DNA from: JANSYA01 sp965243385
Lineage (GTDB): Bacteria > Spirochaetota > Leptospiria > Leptospirales > Leptonemataceae
Direction of reading: 5' to 3'
Length of the DNA: 64,000 bases
NCBI GenBank assembly: GCA_965243385.1
Contig: CBDEUV010000002.1
Location: 2,232,001-2,296,000, forward strand
The first letter of the stretch is position 1; each line of letters begins with the position of its first letter. Below are positions 1 through 8,589 of the stretch, in pieces. Under the pieces are notes generated by a model, which was not told the origin of the DNA, searched no databases, and worked only from the letters and a program-made list of their open reading frames with translations. Position numbers and translations under genes: made by a program.

Positions 1-2
1 CA

Positions 3-1016
3 GCCGTGACCGGCGGCAGCGGCTTCATCGGCCGCGCGCTCGTTTCACGCCTGAGCGAAGCCGGCTATCGCGTTCGGGTCCTCACGTCGCGACCGGGGAC
101 GCCGCGCGAAAACGCCGACCCGGACGAAGACGTCGAATTCGTACAGGCGAATTTGCTGAAACCGGAGCAGTCGGCGCTCGCGTCATTTCTCGACGGCGCG
201 TCAGTGCTTTTTCACCTCGCCGGAGCGGTCAGCCGCGAACCGGACGCGACGCGTCGGCTGATGGCGCTGCACGTAGAAGGCACGCGCCACCTGCTCGAAG
301 CGGCGCGCACCGCCGGGCTCGAACGGGTCGTACTCATGTCGACGTCCGGAACGGTGGGCGTGTCGGCGAAACCCACGCCGGCTACGGACGAGAGCGGTTA
401 CGCCATCGATCCCGCGCTGCGCTGGCCTTATTACGAAAGCAAGATCTATCAGGAAAAGCTGGCCATCGCCTGGTCGCGCGAGCACGGGCAGCGACTCGTG
501 GTCCTGCGACCGAGCCTCGCTCTCGGCCCGGGCGACCACGACCTGTCTTCGACCGGCGACGTACTGAATTTCCTGGAACGTAAGATCCCGGGAATTCCGG
601 GCGGCGGCTTGAGCTTCGTCGACGCGCGCGATATCGCCGACGCCACCGTGGCCGCAGCGCGGGTCGACGCGCAAAGCATAACGACCGACGGTGCACCCTA
701 CCGCACGTACTTGCTGGGCGCGGCGAATCTGAGCTTTCGCGAATACCTGGCGCTTCTGAAAAAGCTGAGCGGCGTCTCGGCGCCCGGCATGGAAGTGCCG
801 CCGAAGCTGTCGGTGTTCGGCGCGAAGGCCTGGTCGAAGTTGGCCGGCGAAGGCGGACGCCGGCTGATGGATCTGGATCCCGCCTCCGCTGAAATGGCAA
901 ACTATTATTGGTACATCGACTCTTCGCGGGCGGAACAAGAACTCGGCTTTCGTCCGCGGCCGAAGGATGTCACATTGCGCGAAACCATCGACTGGCTGCG
1001 CAATCGCAATCGTTGA
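3..1016 (+). CDS. NAD-dependent epimerase/dehydratase, 5' end cut by window
   Basis: Extended short-chain dehydrogenase/reductase acting on a nucleotide-sugar or a dihydroflavonol-like substrate. The glycine-rich NAD(P) motif TGGSGFIG lies at the very start and the active-site YYESK (YxxxK) follows about 145 residues in. The GTG at position 6 sits inside the Rossmann beta strand, and an Ala codon precedes it in frame, so the real start is probably upstream of the window. The C-terminal third is the variable substrate domain, ending in the family-typical GFRPRP...LRETIDWLR. The substrate cannot be told from sequence; HpnA-like or DFR-like members look similar. Confidence 0.85.
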   Translation, partial: AVTGGSGFIGRALVSRLSEAGYRVRVLTSRPGTPRENADPDEDVEFVQANLLKPEQSALASFLDGASVLFHLAGAVSREPDATRRLMALHVEGTRHLLEAARTAGLERVVLMSTSGTVGVSAKPTPATDESGYAIDPALRWPYYESKIYQEKLAIAWSREHGQRLVVLRPSLALGPGDHDLSSTGDVLNFLERKIPGIPGGGLSFVDARDIADATVAAARVDAQSITTDGAPYRTYLLGAANLSFREYLALLKKLSGVSAPGMEVPPKLSVFGAKAWSKLAGEGGRRLMDLDPASAEMANYYWYIDSSRAEQELGFRPRPKDVTLRETIDWLRNRNR

Positions 1017-1067
1017 AACGCCAGCGCGCTCCGGAAGCGCGGCCATCGGGCCGTTCTTCACGGCAGA

Positions 1068-2210
1068 CTACTGGATCAGGCGAATGCGCTGGTTCAGCGT
1101 ATCGACGACGTAGATTCGCAGACCGTCGGTGGTCAACGACTCGGGACGGTTGAAACTCGCGACAACACCATCACCCTCCGCGAAAGTGTTCGTACCGTCC
1201 CCGGCCAGAGTTGAAACCCTTCCCGTTGCGATTTCTATTTTGCGAATGCGGTGGTTCAGGGTATCGCCGACGTATAGATTCAGGCCATCGCAGGTGATGC
1301 CGCGCGGATTGTTAAACTGCGCGCCCGACCCGGCACCGTCCGCAAAGCCAGGCGTTCCGTCGCCGGCCAGGGTCGTCACCGCCAGGGTCGAGAGATCGAT
1401 TTTTCGAATGCGATTGTTGGTAGTGTCCGCCACGTACAGGTTGCTCCCATCGGTGGTCACGTCTTGCGGCGAATTCAGACGGGCGGCGGTGCCCATCCCG
1501 TCCAGAAAGCCGCCCACCCCGTCTCCCGCAAGGGTGCTCACGTTCGCGGTCTCCAGGTCGACCTTACGAATGCGATGATTCGTAGTGTCAGTTATGTACA
1601 ACGCCTGGTCGTCGATTGTGAGCCCGCTCAGGCCCCTGAATTGCGCGGCCGAGCCCACTCCATCCTGAAAGCCGAGCGTGCTGCCGGCGAATGTACCGAC
1701 GCTGGCCGTGCTGACTTCGACCGAACGAATGCGAAAATTCTGTTCGTCTCCTGCGAAGAGCCGCGAACCGTTCGTGGTAATGGCATCGGGCAATGCGAAT
1801 TGCGCGGCGGCGCCGATGCCGTCCGTGAAGCCGTTCGTGCTGCCGGCGACGGTCGTAACCGCATAGCTTTGAATATTGATCCTGCGAATGCGATTGTTGT
1901 TCGTATCCATTATGAACAGGCTCGCGCCGTCGGTCGCGATACCTTTCGGAAAACGAAAATTCGCGGCGACCCCCACTCCGTCCAGATCGCCCTGACTACT
2001 GTTGCCCGCGAAAGTCGAAACGAAACCACGCAGATCGAGGCCACCGCAACCCTGCAGGGCTCCGCCAAGCTGGCGGCGTTCGCAGAGCGCGTACAACAGA
2101 GCCGATTCCGGCGCGCAGTTGATATCCGCAGCGGCGCAGCGATCGCCGACCGGAACGCAGGCGCTGGCGCTGGCTTCAAGAAGCACCGCGTAGACTAACG
2201 CCATAGACAT
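1068..2210 (-). CDS. NHL-repeat beta-propeller lipoprotein
   Basis: Predicted exported protein of about 380 residues. A short hydrophobic leader ends in SASAC, a plausible spirochaetal lipobox. About six NHL repeats follow, each with the pattern VxTLAGDGxxGFxDGxGxAAxFxxPxGIxxDGxxLYVxDTxNHRIRKI, which should close into one six-bladed propeller used for binding. I chose the ATG at 2210, just before the leader; a further ATG upstream at 2228 is possible. No enzymatic motif is visible, so the role is probably ligand or polysaccharide binding at the cell envelope. It converges with the upstream epimerase gene. Confidence 0.75.
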   Translation of the reverse strand: MSMALVYAVLLEASASACVPVGDRCAAADINCAPESALLYALCERRQLGGALQGCGGLDLRGFVSTFAGNSSQGDLDGVGVAANFRFPKGIATDGASLFIMDTNNNRIRRINIQSYAVTTVAGSTNGFTDGIGAAAQFALPDAITTNGSRLFAGDEQNFRIRSVEVSTASVGTFAGSTLGFQDGVGSAAQFRGLSGLTIDDQALYITDTTNHRIRKVDLETANVSTLAGDGVGGFLDGMGTAARLNSPQDVTTDGSNLYVADTTNNRIRKIDLSTLAVTTLAGDGTPGFADGAGSGAQFNNPRGITCDGLNLYVGDTLNHRIRKIEIATGRVSTLAGDGTNTFAEGDGVVASFNRPESLTTDGLRIYVVDTLNQRIRLIQ

Positions 2211-2327
2211 GCCCGGTCTGACCTGCATTGACGGAGGCTAACCCGAATGGGCGCATCTGCATTGGAAAAAACGGACCTGACTGAAGGTCACATGCTACTC
2301 GCCGAACACCACTGCGGCGAGGCGCGC

Positions 2328-3146
2328 CTACATCATATACAATTTGAGCCAGTCCAGCGCGCCGCTGGCGATCATTTCGCCCGGACTCAAAAGCGTATGC
2401 CGTTTCACGTCGTTGATCATATGCGCTTCGTCGTGATAATCGAAATCCTGGGCGAGCCGGGCCAGCGCTCCCGTCCGCCCGGCGTACAATCGATTGATGA
2501 CTCCCTCGATCCGCACACATTGCGCGTACTTCTTCGGCGCGATTCCCAGGGAACGACCGAATTCCCGGCGTAGATGGCGGTCGGTAACCCCGAGCGCGTG
2601 GCTGAGATCGCCAGGGCGCATCCGTCCTCCTGATTCATGAATCAAATGCAGAGCGGCTGCGATCAACGGATGGGTCTTGTACCGGGCCCGCTGGAAAAGC
2701 CGCCAGAGAAAACCCTCAACGATCGCCAGCTTCTCTCGATCGTTTCCGGCTGCGGCGAGCCCCTGGGTGACGGGTTCGGTCTCGGGCCGGTGCAGGATGT
2801 CCGCCAGAGCGGTCGCTCCGTCTTTCAATTCGCTCACCGCATCGCCGGCGATTTCGAATGCCGCCAGCGGTCGTAAATCCACGCCCATCATTTTGATCGA
2901 AAGCGAACGAGCCCCGGACATCACCAGTGGTTCGGTCAACGGTCCCGTCACGCCCGCAAGCGCCGTCGGCGCGATCGTCCCGTCCTGACGCTGAAAGGTG
3001 AAAAGATCACCGTATTGAAAGATCAAACTGAACCGGGCCCACGCCGGAACAAACATGGGAACAGCGCCGGTCTCAAGCTCGAATACCTGAATGCTCCGTA
3101 CCCACGGGCGCAGAGCGGGACCGGGTGTGTATTTGCGCAAATGCAT
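2328..3146 (-). CDS. AraC-family transcriptional regulator
   Basis: 272-residue regulator. The N-terminal sensor half (MHLRKYTPGPALRPWVRSI...) resembles the DUF6597/AraC-type ligand domain. The C-terminal ~110 residues form the double HTH: the first helix pair is around RPGDLSHALGVTDRHLRREFGRSLGIAPKKY, the second around LARLAQDFDYHDEAHMINDVKRHTLLSPGEM. This is the classic AraC/XylS signature with the (G)xSPxxY-type turn altered. It is divergent from the cyclase at 3399 and may act in the 250-bp region between them. The effector is unknown. Confidence 0.85.
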   Translation of the reverse strand: MHLRKYTPGPALRPWVRSIQVFELETGAVPMFVPAWARFSLIFQYGDLFTFQRQDGTIAPTALAGVTGPLTEPLVMSGARSLSIKMMGVDLRPLAAFEIAGDAVSELKDGATALADILHRPETEPVTQGLAAAGNDREKLAIVEGFLWRLFQRARYKTHPLIAAALHLIHESGGRMRPGDLSHALGVTDRHLRREFGRSLGIAPKKYAQCVRIEGVINRLYAGRTGALARLAQDFDYHDEAHMINDVKRHTLLSPGEMIASGALDWLKLYMM

Positions 3147-3291
3147 GTGAGTAACCGATCGTTTATATCCCGAAGGCGGGTTTCAGTCAAGCAGTCCGGT
3201 CTCCGGCCAGGCGCGCAATTCTCGAATTCGCCGGCCGCTACGCCCCAATCCAGGCCTGTCGGGGGATGGCGCTAAATCCCGGGACGTTTTT

Positions 3292-3341
3292 TGGAATAAA
3301 CGCTCCAGAAAAACGTAACCCTTTCTGGAATGCACGCTCCA
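3292..3341 (+). promoter_or_regulatory. Two 16-bp repeated boxes upstream of the cyclase
   Basis: TGGAATAAACGCTCCA (3292-3307) and TGGAATGCACGCTCCA (3326-3341) match at 14 of 16 bases and lie 34 bp apart, about three helical turns. Each has TGGA/TCCA ends in inverted orientation, as expected for a dimeric repressor such as a TetR-type protein. A TATAAA follows directly at 3343-3348, so bound protein would cover a promoter for the gene at 3399. The regulator is not identified. Confidence 0.5.
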
Positions 3342-3398
3342 ATATAAAGACGCCGCGGGGAAAACACCCCTGCGGCCGAATATCACCGGAGCGAAACC

Positions 3399-4808
3399 AT
3401 GCCTGAAATCCCGATGAACTACGAACTACTGGACCAAAAAGCGAGCGAACTGAAAACCCGACGCGGGGCCGACGGCGAGGCCGTGGATGCCATCGTATCC
3501 ACCGCGCGTGGCTGGCTGGAGACCGGCGATCTGATCAAGATTCACCGCATGAATCCGCACGCCGTGGCTGCGCGCGCCGGAGTGCCCGTGAACCGCCTGG
3601 TCCCCGAATTTCTATACGGAGTCCGCGGCCACCTCTTCGATCTGCACTGGGACGTGCATTGCCCGCACTGCAACGGCATCACCCAGGAATACGAAAATCT
3701 ATCCGAAGCGGGCGCTCCCGGCGAATGCCCGATGTGCGAAGTGGAATTCGACGTCGATTTTATTCAACGCGTCGAAGTCACCTTCTCGCTCAACAAAGAG
3801 ATTCTCGATTTGAATTTGCCGCCGGTTTGCGCGGTGCCGGAGTCTCTGAATGCGCAGTATTTGATTCAGGGGCTCTTGCCCGGAACGGAAGACAGCGGCG
3901 AAGTCGAACTGAGCGTCGGCGAATATCAGTACTACTGTCCACTGACATTCAGCAAAGGCGTGCTGACAGTCGCCGAAGGCGTTCAGCCCTCGGCGCCCGC
4001 AGACAGCGATGGGGTTCAGGAGTTCGCCTTTCAACAACTCGAGGGCCGCTTTGAAACGGAACGCCTGACGGCCCGGCCGGGTAAGATCCGCTTTCGCGTA
4101 AATAATACTTCCCCGAATCTGGCCGGCCTGATTCTAAAAGAAAACCGGCTGGGTCCGGTGATTCCGCTGAACGAATTGGAACCGCGATTGACCGGACTGG
4201 ATCTCACGCACTACCCGGTTTTCCGGCGGCTCTTCGGGGACCAGGCGCCGAGCGAACGGGAGAAAATTAAAATCGAAGCGGTAACGGTTCTATTCACGGA
4301 CATCACCGGCTCGACCGAAATGTACGAACGATTGGGCGACACCGTGGCGTACAATATCGTGCGCGATCACTTCGATATACTCATCCAGGAATTCGAGCGC
4401 AACGGCGGGGTGGTCATCAAAACCATCGGCGATTCGTTGATGGCTTCGTTCACCTCGAATATCGACGCCCTGCGCGCGCTGATGCCGATTCGCGAACGAT
4501 TGGCCGAGTACAATCGCGACAAACCCGAAGGCAAGCAGGTGCGCATTCGCATCGGAATGCATCGGGGCCCGGCGATTCTGGTGAATCTCAACGGCCGCCT
4601 GGACTATTTCGGCACCTCGGTGAACAAAGCTTCGCGCATCGAAAGCGTATCGCAAAGCCGTGAGCTCAGCATCTCGCAGGAGGTTTTCGACGACTCGCGC
4701 GTCTTGAGCTTTCTGAAACGAAACGGCTATCGCGAACTGCGCAAGCGTCGCGCGAGATTAAAGGGCATCGCCGAAGATCAGCCGGTCTACAGTCTGGCCA
4801 TTGCCTGA
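3399..4808 (+). CDS. Class III adenylate/guanylate cyclase with zinc ribbon (DUF5939-type)
   Basis: 469 residues, apparently cytoplasmic since no membrane segment is visible. Residues about 86-113 carry CPHC...CPMC, a zinc-ribbon-like pair. The middle part fits the DUF5939-type domain known in front of bacterial cyclases. The catalytic domain spans about 290-445, with FTDITGST and GDSLMASF giving the two metal-binding aspartates and LDYFGTSVNKASRI giving the substrate-binding and transition-state positions. The expected product is cAMP; GTP use cannot be excluded. The ATG at 3399 has GGAG eight bases upstream. The two repeated boxes at 3292-3341 suggest transcriptional control in addition to sensing through the N-terminus. 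Confidence 0.88.
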   Translation: MPEIPMNYELLDQKASELKTRRGADGEAVDAIVSTARGWLETGDLIKIHRMNPHAVAARAGVPVNRLVPEFLYGVRGHLFDLHWDVHCPHCNGITQEYENLSEAGAPGECPMCEVEFDVDFIQRVEVTFSLNKEILDLNLPPVCAVPESLNAQYLIQGLLPGTEDSGEVELSVGEYQYYCPLTFSKGVLTVAEGVQPSAPADSDGVQEFAFQQLEGRFETERLTARPGKIRFRVNNTSPNLAGLILKENRLGPVIPLNELEPRLTGLDLTHYPVFRRLFGDQAPSEREKIKIEAVTVLFTDITGSTEMYERLGDTVAYNIVRDHFDILIQEFERNGGVVIKTIGDSLMASFTSNIDALRALMPIRERLAEYNRDKPEGKQVRIRIGMHRGPAILVNLNGRLDYFGTSVNKASRIESVSQSRELSISQEVFDDSRVLSFLKRNGYRELRKRRARLKGIAEDQPVYSLAIA

Positions 4809-4838
4809 AGGCAATGCCGGGGGTCGCCTGAGGGCGAC
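4799..4838. other. Two adjacent GC-rich hairpins after the cyclase gene
   Basis: CATTGCC-tgaa-GGCAATG (4799-4816) overlaps the cyclase stop codon, and GTCGCC-tgag-GGCGAC (4823-4838) follows. Both have similar tetraloops. There is no T-run, so they are weak candidates for termination between the convergent genes and may only protect the mRNA end. Confidence 0.3.
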
Positions 4839-4904
4839 GGGGGCTTAGCAAGCGACTCGTCCTGCCCGGAGAGTCACCAGATTCTTCGGGCGGTCGTACC
4901 CTGC

Positions 4905-6134
4905 TCAGCTCTCGTCGCGGCTCGCACGCAGCACAGCGGCCTCGGCGGCCAGGCGCGCCCCCAGGAAGCGATAGGCGGGCATCATATCGATCGCGGTGGC
5001 CGCGGCGCCGGTGGCGGAGTCGGCGACGTTCATCGCCTGCGGTACGAAAGATTCGAGGCGCGCCGTAAGCGGATCGATATAACCTTTGATCTGGCCGAGC
5101 GCCGCCGTGACCTGGTCTTTGAGCTGAAACAGAATGGGCTGCACGTCCGAAAGCGGAGTGCCGCCGGCGAACGCGCTGAAACGCGCTTCCAGATCGCCCT
5201 GGTGAGTACTCAGAATCTTATCGAGCAGGTCCGCACCGCCTTCGAGCACGTTGTCGGTAAAAGGCAGCGCGATTTCTACGCTGGCGTAATACAGGGCGAT
5301 CTCTTTGCCCGCACGCGTCTGCCAGAAATCGGAAACCTTTTGCGAAACGCCGCCGGGGAAGAGCGTCGCGATCATATATGAAATACCGAGCAGCTTGATG
5401 GCGGCGTCGGCGGCCTGCTGCGGGTCGGCTTCGAAAGTGCGCTTGCGATCTTTGTCTTTAATTTTCGAATACACGTTGCGAATTCCGGTGAAGACGCCCA
5501 GCCCCGAGTCGATGGTATCCAGCGCTTTGACGACTTTGATCGCCTGCGCGAATTCGTCTTTCGCGGCCACGCTGTTCGCGCGTTCGAGCAACGCCGGGTC
5601 TCCGCCCACGGTTTCGGCCGCGCCTTTCATATTAAAATAATACTTAAAGTCCGGCGCGAAAGGCAGCACGCCGAAGAGACCGCTGCACAGTTTCACGGTC
5701 AAATCGTCCTGCTTGAATTCGATTAACATCTCGTCGATGCGATTGCCGGACAGGCCGTAACTGGCGTGGATCTCCGACTTCATGCGATCGGCGGACTTCA
5801 GACTGTGCTGCAGGCGCGCGTCCAGATGCAGCAGGAATTCTTTGCGAATCATAAAGGCGTGCACGATCGACACCGGCCAGAAGGCCGCCGCAAGTAATAC
5901 CAGGTTTCCTACCCAGTCCTCCCGGTTTTCAAGATCGGGAAAGGTTTCCACGAGATAGATCAGGCCGCCCAGTACTGCCGCATAGAATAGGCCCGCGATA
6001 AACCATTTGATCTTTCCGCCCCGCTTACCCGCATAAAAGAACGCCGCCCAGCTGAGCAGGCCGAAGGGTAAAGTCAAAGCGATGTACCAGGATTGCATCC
6101 ATTCCCACGCCGCGCCTCTCGAAGTCAGTGCCAT
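4905..6134 (-). CDS. Membrane protein of unknown function, paralogue of 6337-7182
   Basis: 409 residues. Three hydrophobic segments lie in the first 115 residues (around LTLPFGLLSWAAFFYAG, FIAGLFYAAVLGGLIYL and LVLLAAAFWPVSIVHAF). A soluble domain of about 280 residues follows. That domain is shared with the divergent neighbour: KLCSGLFGVLPFAPDFKYYF, KRTFEADPQQAADAA, ALPFTDNV and a C-terminal FLGARLAAEAAV all recur there. I do not recognise the family and see no catalytic motif. AGAGGA precedes the ATG by about a dozen bases. The membrane copy may anchor or sense, while the other copy is soluble. Confidence 0.75.
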   Translation of the reverse strand: MALTSRGAAWEWMQSWYIALTLPFGLLSWAAFFYAGKRGGKIKWFIAGLFYAAVLGGLIYLVETFPDLENREDWVGNLVLLAAAFWPVSIVHAFMIRKEFLLHLDARLQHSLKSADRMKSEIHASYGLSGNRIDEMLIEFKQDDLTVKLCSGLFGVLPFAPDFKYYFNMKGAAETVGGDPALLERANSVAAKDEFAQAIKVVKALDTIDSGLGVFTGIRNVYSKIKDKDRKRTFEADPQQAADAAIKLLGISYMIATLFPGGVSQKVSDFWQTRAGKEIALYYASVEIALPFTDNVLEGGADLLDKILSTHQGDLEARFSAFAGGTPLSDVQPILFQLKDQVTAALGQIKGYIDPLTARLESFVPQAMNVADSATGAAATAIDMMPAYRFLGARLAAEAAVLRASRDES

Positions 6135-6336
6135 CAGTCAATATTCCTCTGACCGATTAGTGGCAGGCGGCCGATAAAAGATCAATCATTTTCCCGAATT
6201 CCCGATTTCCACGCTCTATGGCCGCCATTTTCCGCGCAGCGACCGGGCTCACGAAAAAATATCGTCCTACAGTCGGATTTTGCTTGTTTCGTTCGTCGTC
6301 TGGGTCGTAATTATCGATTCTGATCTGGAGAAACGA

Positions 6337-7182
6337 ATGTCGAACAAAGTCGAAGCAAACCTGGCGAATTATTCCGATTCGGACCTGTCCGTAAAACTGT
6401 GCAGTACCATGTTTGGTGTGCTGCCCTTCGCCCCCGAATACAAATTCTACACGAGCATTGACGAGGCCGCCGGCCGCCTGGGAGCTTCCCCGGACGTGGC
6501 CGCGAAAGCGCGGGAAATCGCCGCGACCGACGACGTCGCGAAGGCGATCTGGGTCGCCGACGCGCTGGACACCAGCGACAAATTGATCGCCGGCTTTGCG
6601 GGAGTTAAAAATCTCTTTTCGATTTTTTCCGGCGCGCCGCGCAAGCGCACTTTCGAATCGGACCAGGAACAGGCGACCGACGCGGCGCTGAAAGGCGTCG
6701 GCCTGGCCTATATGATCTACAAACTCTTTCCGGGCGACGTCACCACGAAAGTCACTAATTTCAAAAATCTGCCCGCGGGTCAGGAGGCGGCGCTCTTCTT
6801 CGTAACGGGCGAGGTCGCTCTGCCCTTCGCCGATAACGTGGCCGAAAGCGGCGCCGGCGTGATCCAGAAGCTGATGAACAGCAAGCAGTCGGACATCGCA
6901 TCCAAATTCTCAGGCTTCGCCGGAGCGGACGCCATCGGCCAGGCCAGCGAAGTTCTGGGGCAATTGACCGGGACCCTCGACCAGTACGTGGGCCAGGCGC
7001 AGCAGTACTCCGCACCCATGATGGACAAAATCAAAGGCATGCTGCCGGCGGCGAGCACGGTCGCCAACGTGGCGGACTCGGCGAGCGGCGCCGTCGCTTC
7101 CGGGATCGATCTTCTGCCGATCTGGAGTCTTCTCGGCGCGCGCCTCGCGGCCGAAGCCTGCGTACAACAGGCGATGCAATAA
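6337..7182 (+). CDS. Soluble protein of unknown function, paralogue of 4905-6134
   Basis: 281 residues starting at MSNKVEANLA, chosen because GGAG lies about six bases before this ATG. A longer TTG-initiated reading from 6280 adds an unsupported hydrophobic tail. It shares with its divergent neighbour KLCSTMFGVLPFAPEYKFY, KRTFESDQEQATDAAL, a GxxYMIxxLFPG segment, VALPFADNV and SLLGARLAAEA. No signal peptide or known enzyme motif is visible. A textbook terminator follows at 7266. The family looks alpha-helical and small-residue-rich; its function is unknown. Confidence 0.75.
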   Translation: MSNKVEANLANYSDSDLSVKLCSTMFGVLPFAPEYKFYTSIDEAAGRLGASPDVAAKAREIAATDDVAKAIWVADALDTSDKLIAGFAGVKNLFSIFSGAPRKRTFESDQEQATDAALKGVGLAYMIYKLFPGDVTTKVTNFKNLPAGQEAALFFVTGEVALPFADNVAESGAGVIQKLMNSKQSDIASKFSGFAGADAIGQASEVLGQLTGTLDQYVGQAQQYSAPMMDKIKGMLPAASTVANVADSASGAVASGIDLLPIWSLLGARLAAEACVQQAMQ

Positions 7183-7265
7183 GAACCGGCTTTCAGAGCA
7201 GGCCGCGATGCGGTCAAAAGCAATCGCCCGCCCTGCTCCTCTGCTCAATCGATAAACGATACCAG

Positions 7266-7290
7266 CCCCGGCTACTTGCCGGGGTTTTTT
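7266..7290 (+). terminator. Rho-independent terminator
   Basis: Perfect stem CCCCGGC-tactt-GCCGGGG followed by TTTTTT. It lies 84 bp after the stop codon of the gene at 6337-7182 and before the next promoter. Confidence 0.9.
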
Positions 7291-7337
7291 CGTGCCCCGA
7301 TCGCCGCAGGCTTTACGCCCGGCCTTCGAATTTCAGG

Positions 7338-7366
7338 TTGACCCCTGCCACGCAGGATGTGACATA
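7338..7366 (+). promoter_or_regulatory. Probable housekeeping promoter, TTGACC / GACATA
   Basis: TTGACC at 7338 and GACATA (or ACATAA one base on) after a 17-18 bp spacer. Transcription would start about 12-15 bp before the ATG at 7387, consistent with the lack of a strong Shine-Dalgarno there. The flank TTTCAGGTTGACCCCTG recurs almost exactly before the gene at 21641. Confidence 0.45.
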
Positions 7367-7386
7367 AGGCCTCTCGGTCCGATGTC

Positions 7387-8589
7387 ATGAACTCATCCCC
7401 GAATTCCCCGTCCGGCATCCCCCTGGCCGCTCGCGAATCCCGCGGTTCCGGCAGCCCGCTCGCCCCGGCGATCACCGGAGTCAATACGGCCGATGATGCC
7501 ATTCATCTGCGCTGGTCCGACGGACTCCAGTCCCGCTTTTATCTCCTGTGGCTGCGCGACAACTGCCCGTCCGTGCGCCATCCCGGCACCGGACAGCGCA
7601 TCGTGGACATCACCGAGCTACCTCGCGATTTTTCCGTACGACGCACCCAGCTGGAAAGCGACGGCAGTCTGCTGGTCCACTGGGCCGGCGATCGTCATAT
7701 CAGCCGCTTCAGCGCGCAATGGCTCCGATTGCAGTCCGTCGACGCGCCCGGGAATGTCTCATCGAAGAGCGATTGCATCGCCTGGGACTGCGACGGGCTG
7801 CAGCAAAACTCCTTCGTAAGCTACGAAGAGATTGCCGCTTCGCCGGAAGCTCTGCGGGATTGGCTGCGGCGCGTGCGCACGTACGGCTTCGCGCTTTTAC
7901 GCGATGTGCCGCGCACCCCGGGTTTTGTCCTGAAAGTGGCTTCGCTCTTCGCCTATATCCGCGAAACGAACTACGGCCGCCTGATGGATATTCAATGCCA
8001 GGGCGAGCCCAACAATCTGGTTTTCAGCAACGCCGCCCTCGCGCCGCATACAGACAATCCGTACCGCGATCCGGTGCCGACTCTGAAGCTGCTGCATTGC
8101 CTGAAGAACGGCGAAGCGGCGGACGGCGGCGAGAGCCTGCTCGTCGACGGGTTCGCCGTGGCCGAAGAGCTGCGATCCACCGCCCCTGACCATTTCAACC
8201 TGCTCGGCAGCGTGAATGTCCGCTTTCGGTTTCAAGATCCCGAGACGCGCCTGGAGTGCGAACGTACGGTGCTGGATCTCGATTCGAATGGAGAGCTACA
8301 GGGCGTATATTTTAATCATCGCAGCCTCGCCCCGTTGCGGCTGCCTCCCGGCGTTCTCGAAGCGTATTACCGAGCCTATCTCGCATTCGCAAACAAGCTG
8401 CAATCCAGACGCAATCAAATCCGTTTTCAATTGCGACCAGGCGATCTATACGTCGTTGACAATCGACGGGTATTACACGGTCGCAGCGCGTACGGCAATC
8501 ACTTCGAGCGTCACCTGCAGGGATGTTACGCCGACCGTGACGGTCTGTACAGTCGCCTGCAAATTCTCGAGAATCAATCGCTCGCATGA
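7387..8589 (+). CDS. Gamma-butyrobetaine-hydroxylase-like Fe(II)/2-oxoglutarate dioxygenase
   Basis: 400 residues in two parts. The N-terminal DUF971/GBBH-like domain contains LLWLRDNCPSVRHPGTGQR. The C-terminal TauD-type double-stranded beta helix has the iron ligands HTD (in APHTDNPYRDP) and a distal His in VLHGRSAY. This is the arrangement of BBOX and trimethyllysine dioxygenase, which hydroxylate quaternary-amine substrates on the carnitine route. In the BBOX family the N-terminal domain binds zinc through Cys-x-Cys-x2-Cys and His; only the first Cys remains here, so zinc binding is probably lost. The gene overlaps the next by four bases (ATGA). The substrate is uncertain. Confidence 0.82.
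   Translation: MNSSPNSPSGIPLAARESRGSGSPLAPAITGVNTADDAIHLRWSDGLQSRFYLLWLRDNCPSVRHPGTGQRIVDITELPRDFSVRRTQLESDGSLLVHWAGDRHISRFSAQWLRLQSVDAPGNVSSKSDCIAWDCDGLQQNSFVSYEEIAASPEALRDWLRRVRTYGFALLRDVPRTPGFVLKVASLFAYIRETNYGRLMDIQCQGEPNNLVFSNAALAPHTDNPYRDPVPTLKLLHCLKNGEAADGGESLLVDGFAVAEELRSTAPDHFNLLGSVNVRFRFQDPETRLECERTVLDLDSNGELQGVYFNHRSLAPLRLPPGVLEAYYRAYLAFANKLQSRRNQIRFQLRPGDLYVVDNRRVLHGRSAYGNHFERHLQGCYADRDGLYSRLQILENQSLA

Noticed and set aside
3183..3386. 67-residue minus-strand frame between AraC and cyclase genes
   Set aside because: No ribosome site and it covers the repeated boxes and promoter; composition looks random.
6170..6177. GCCGATAA, identical to the sigma-28 -10 box
   Set aside because: No TAAA-type -35 lies 15 bases upstream, and an 8-mer is expected about once by chance in a window of this size.
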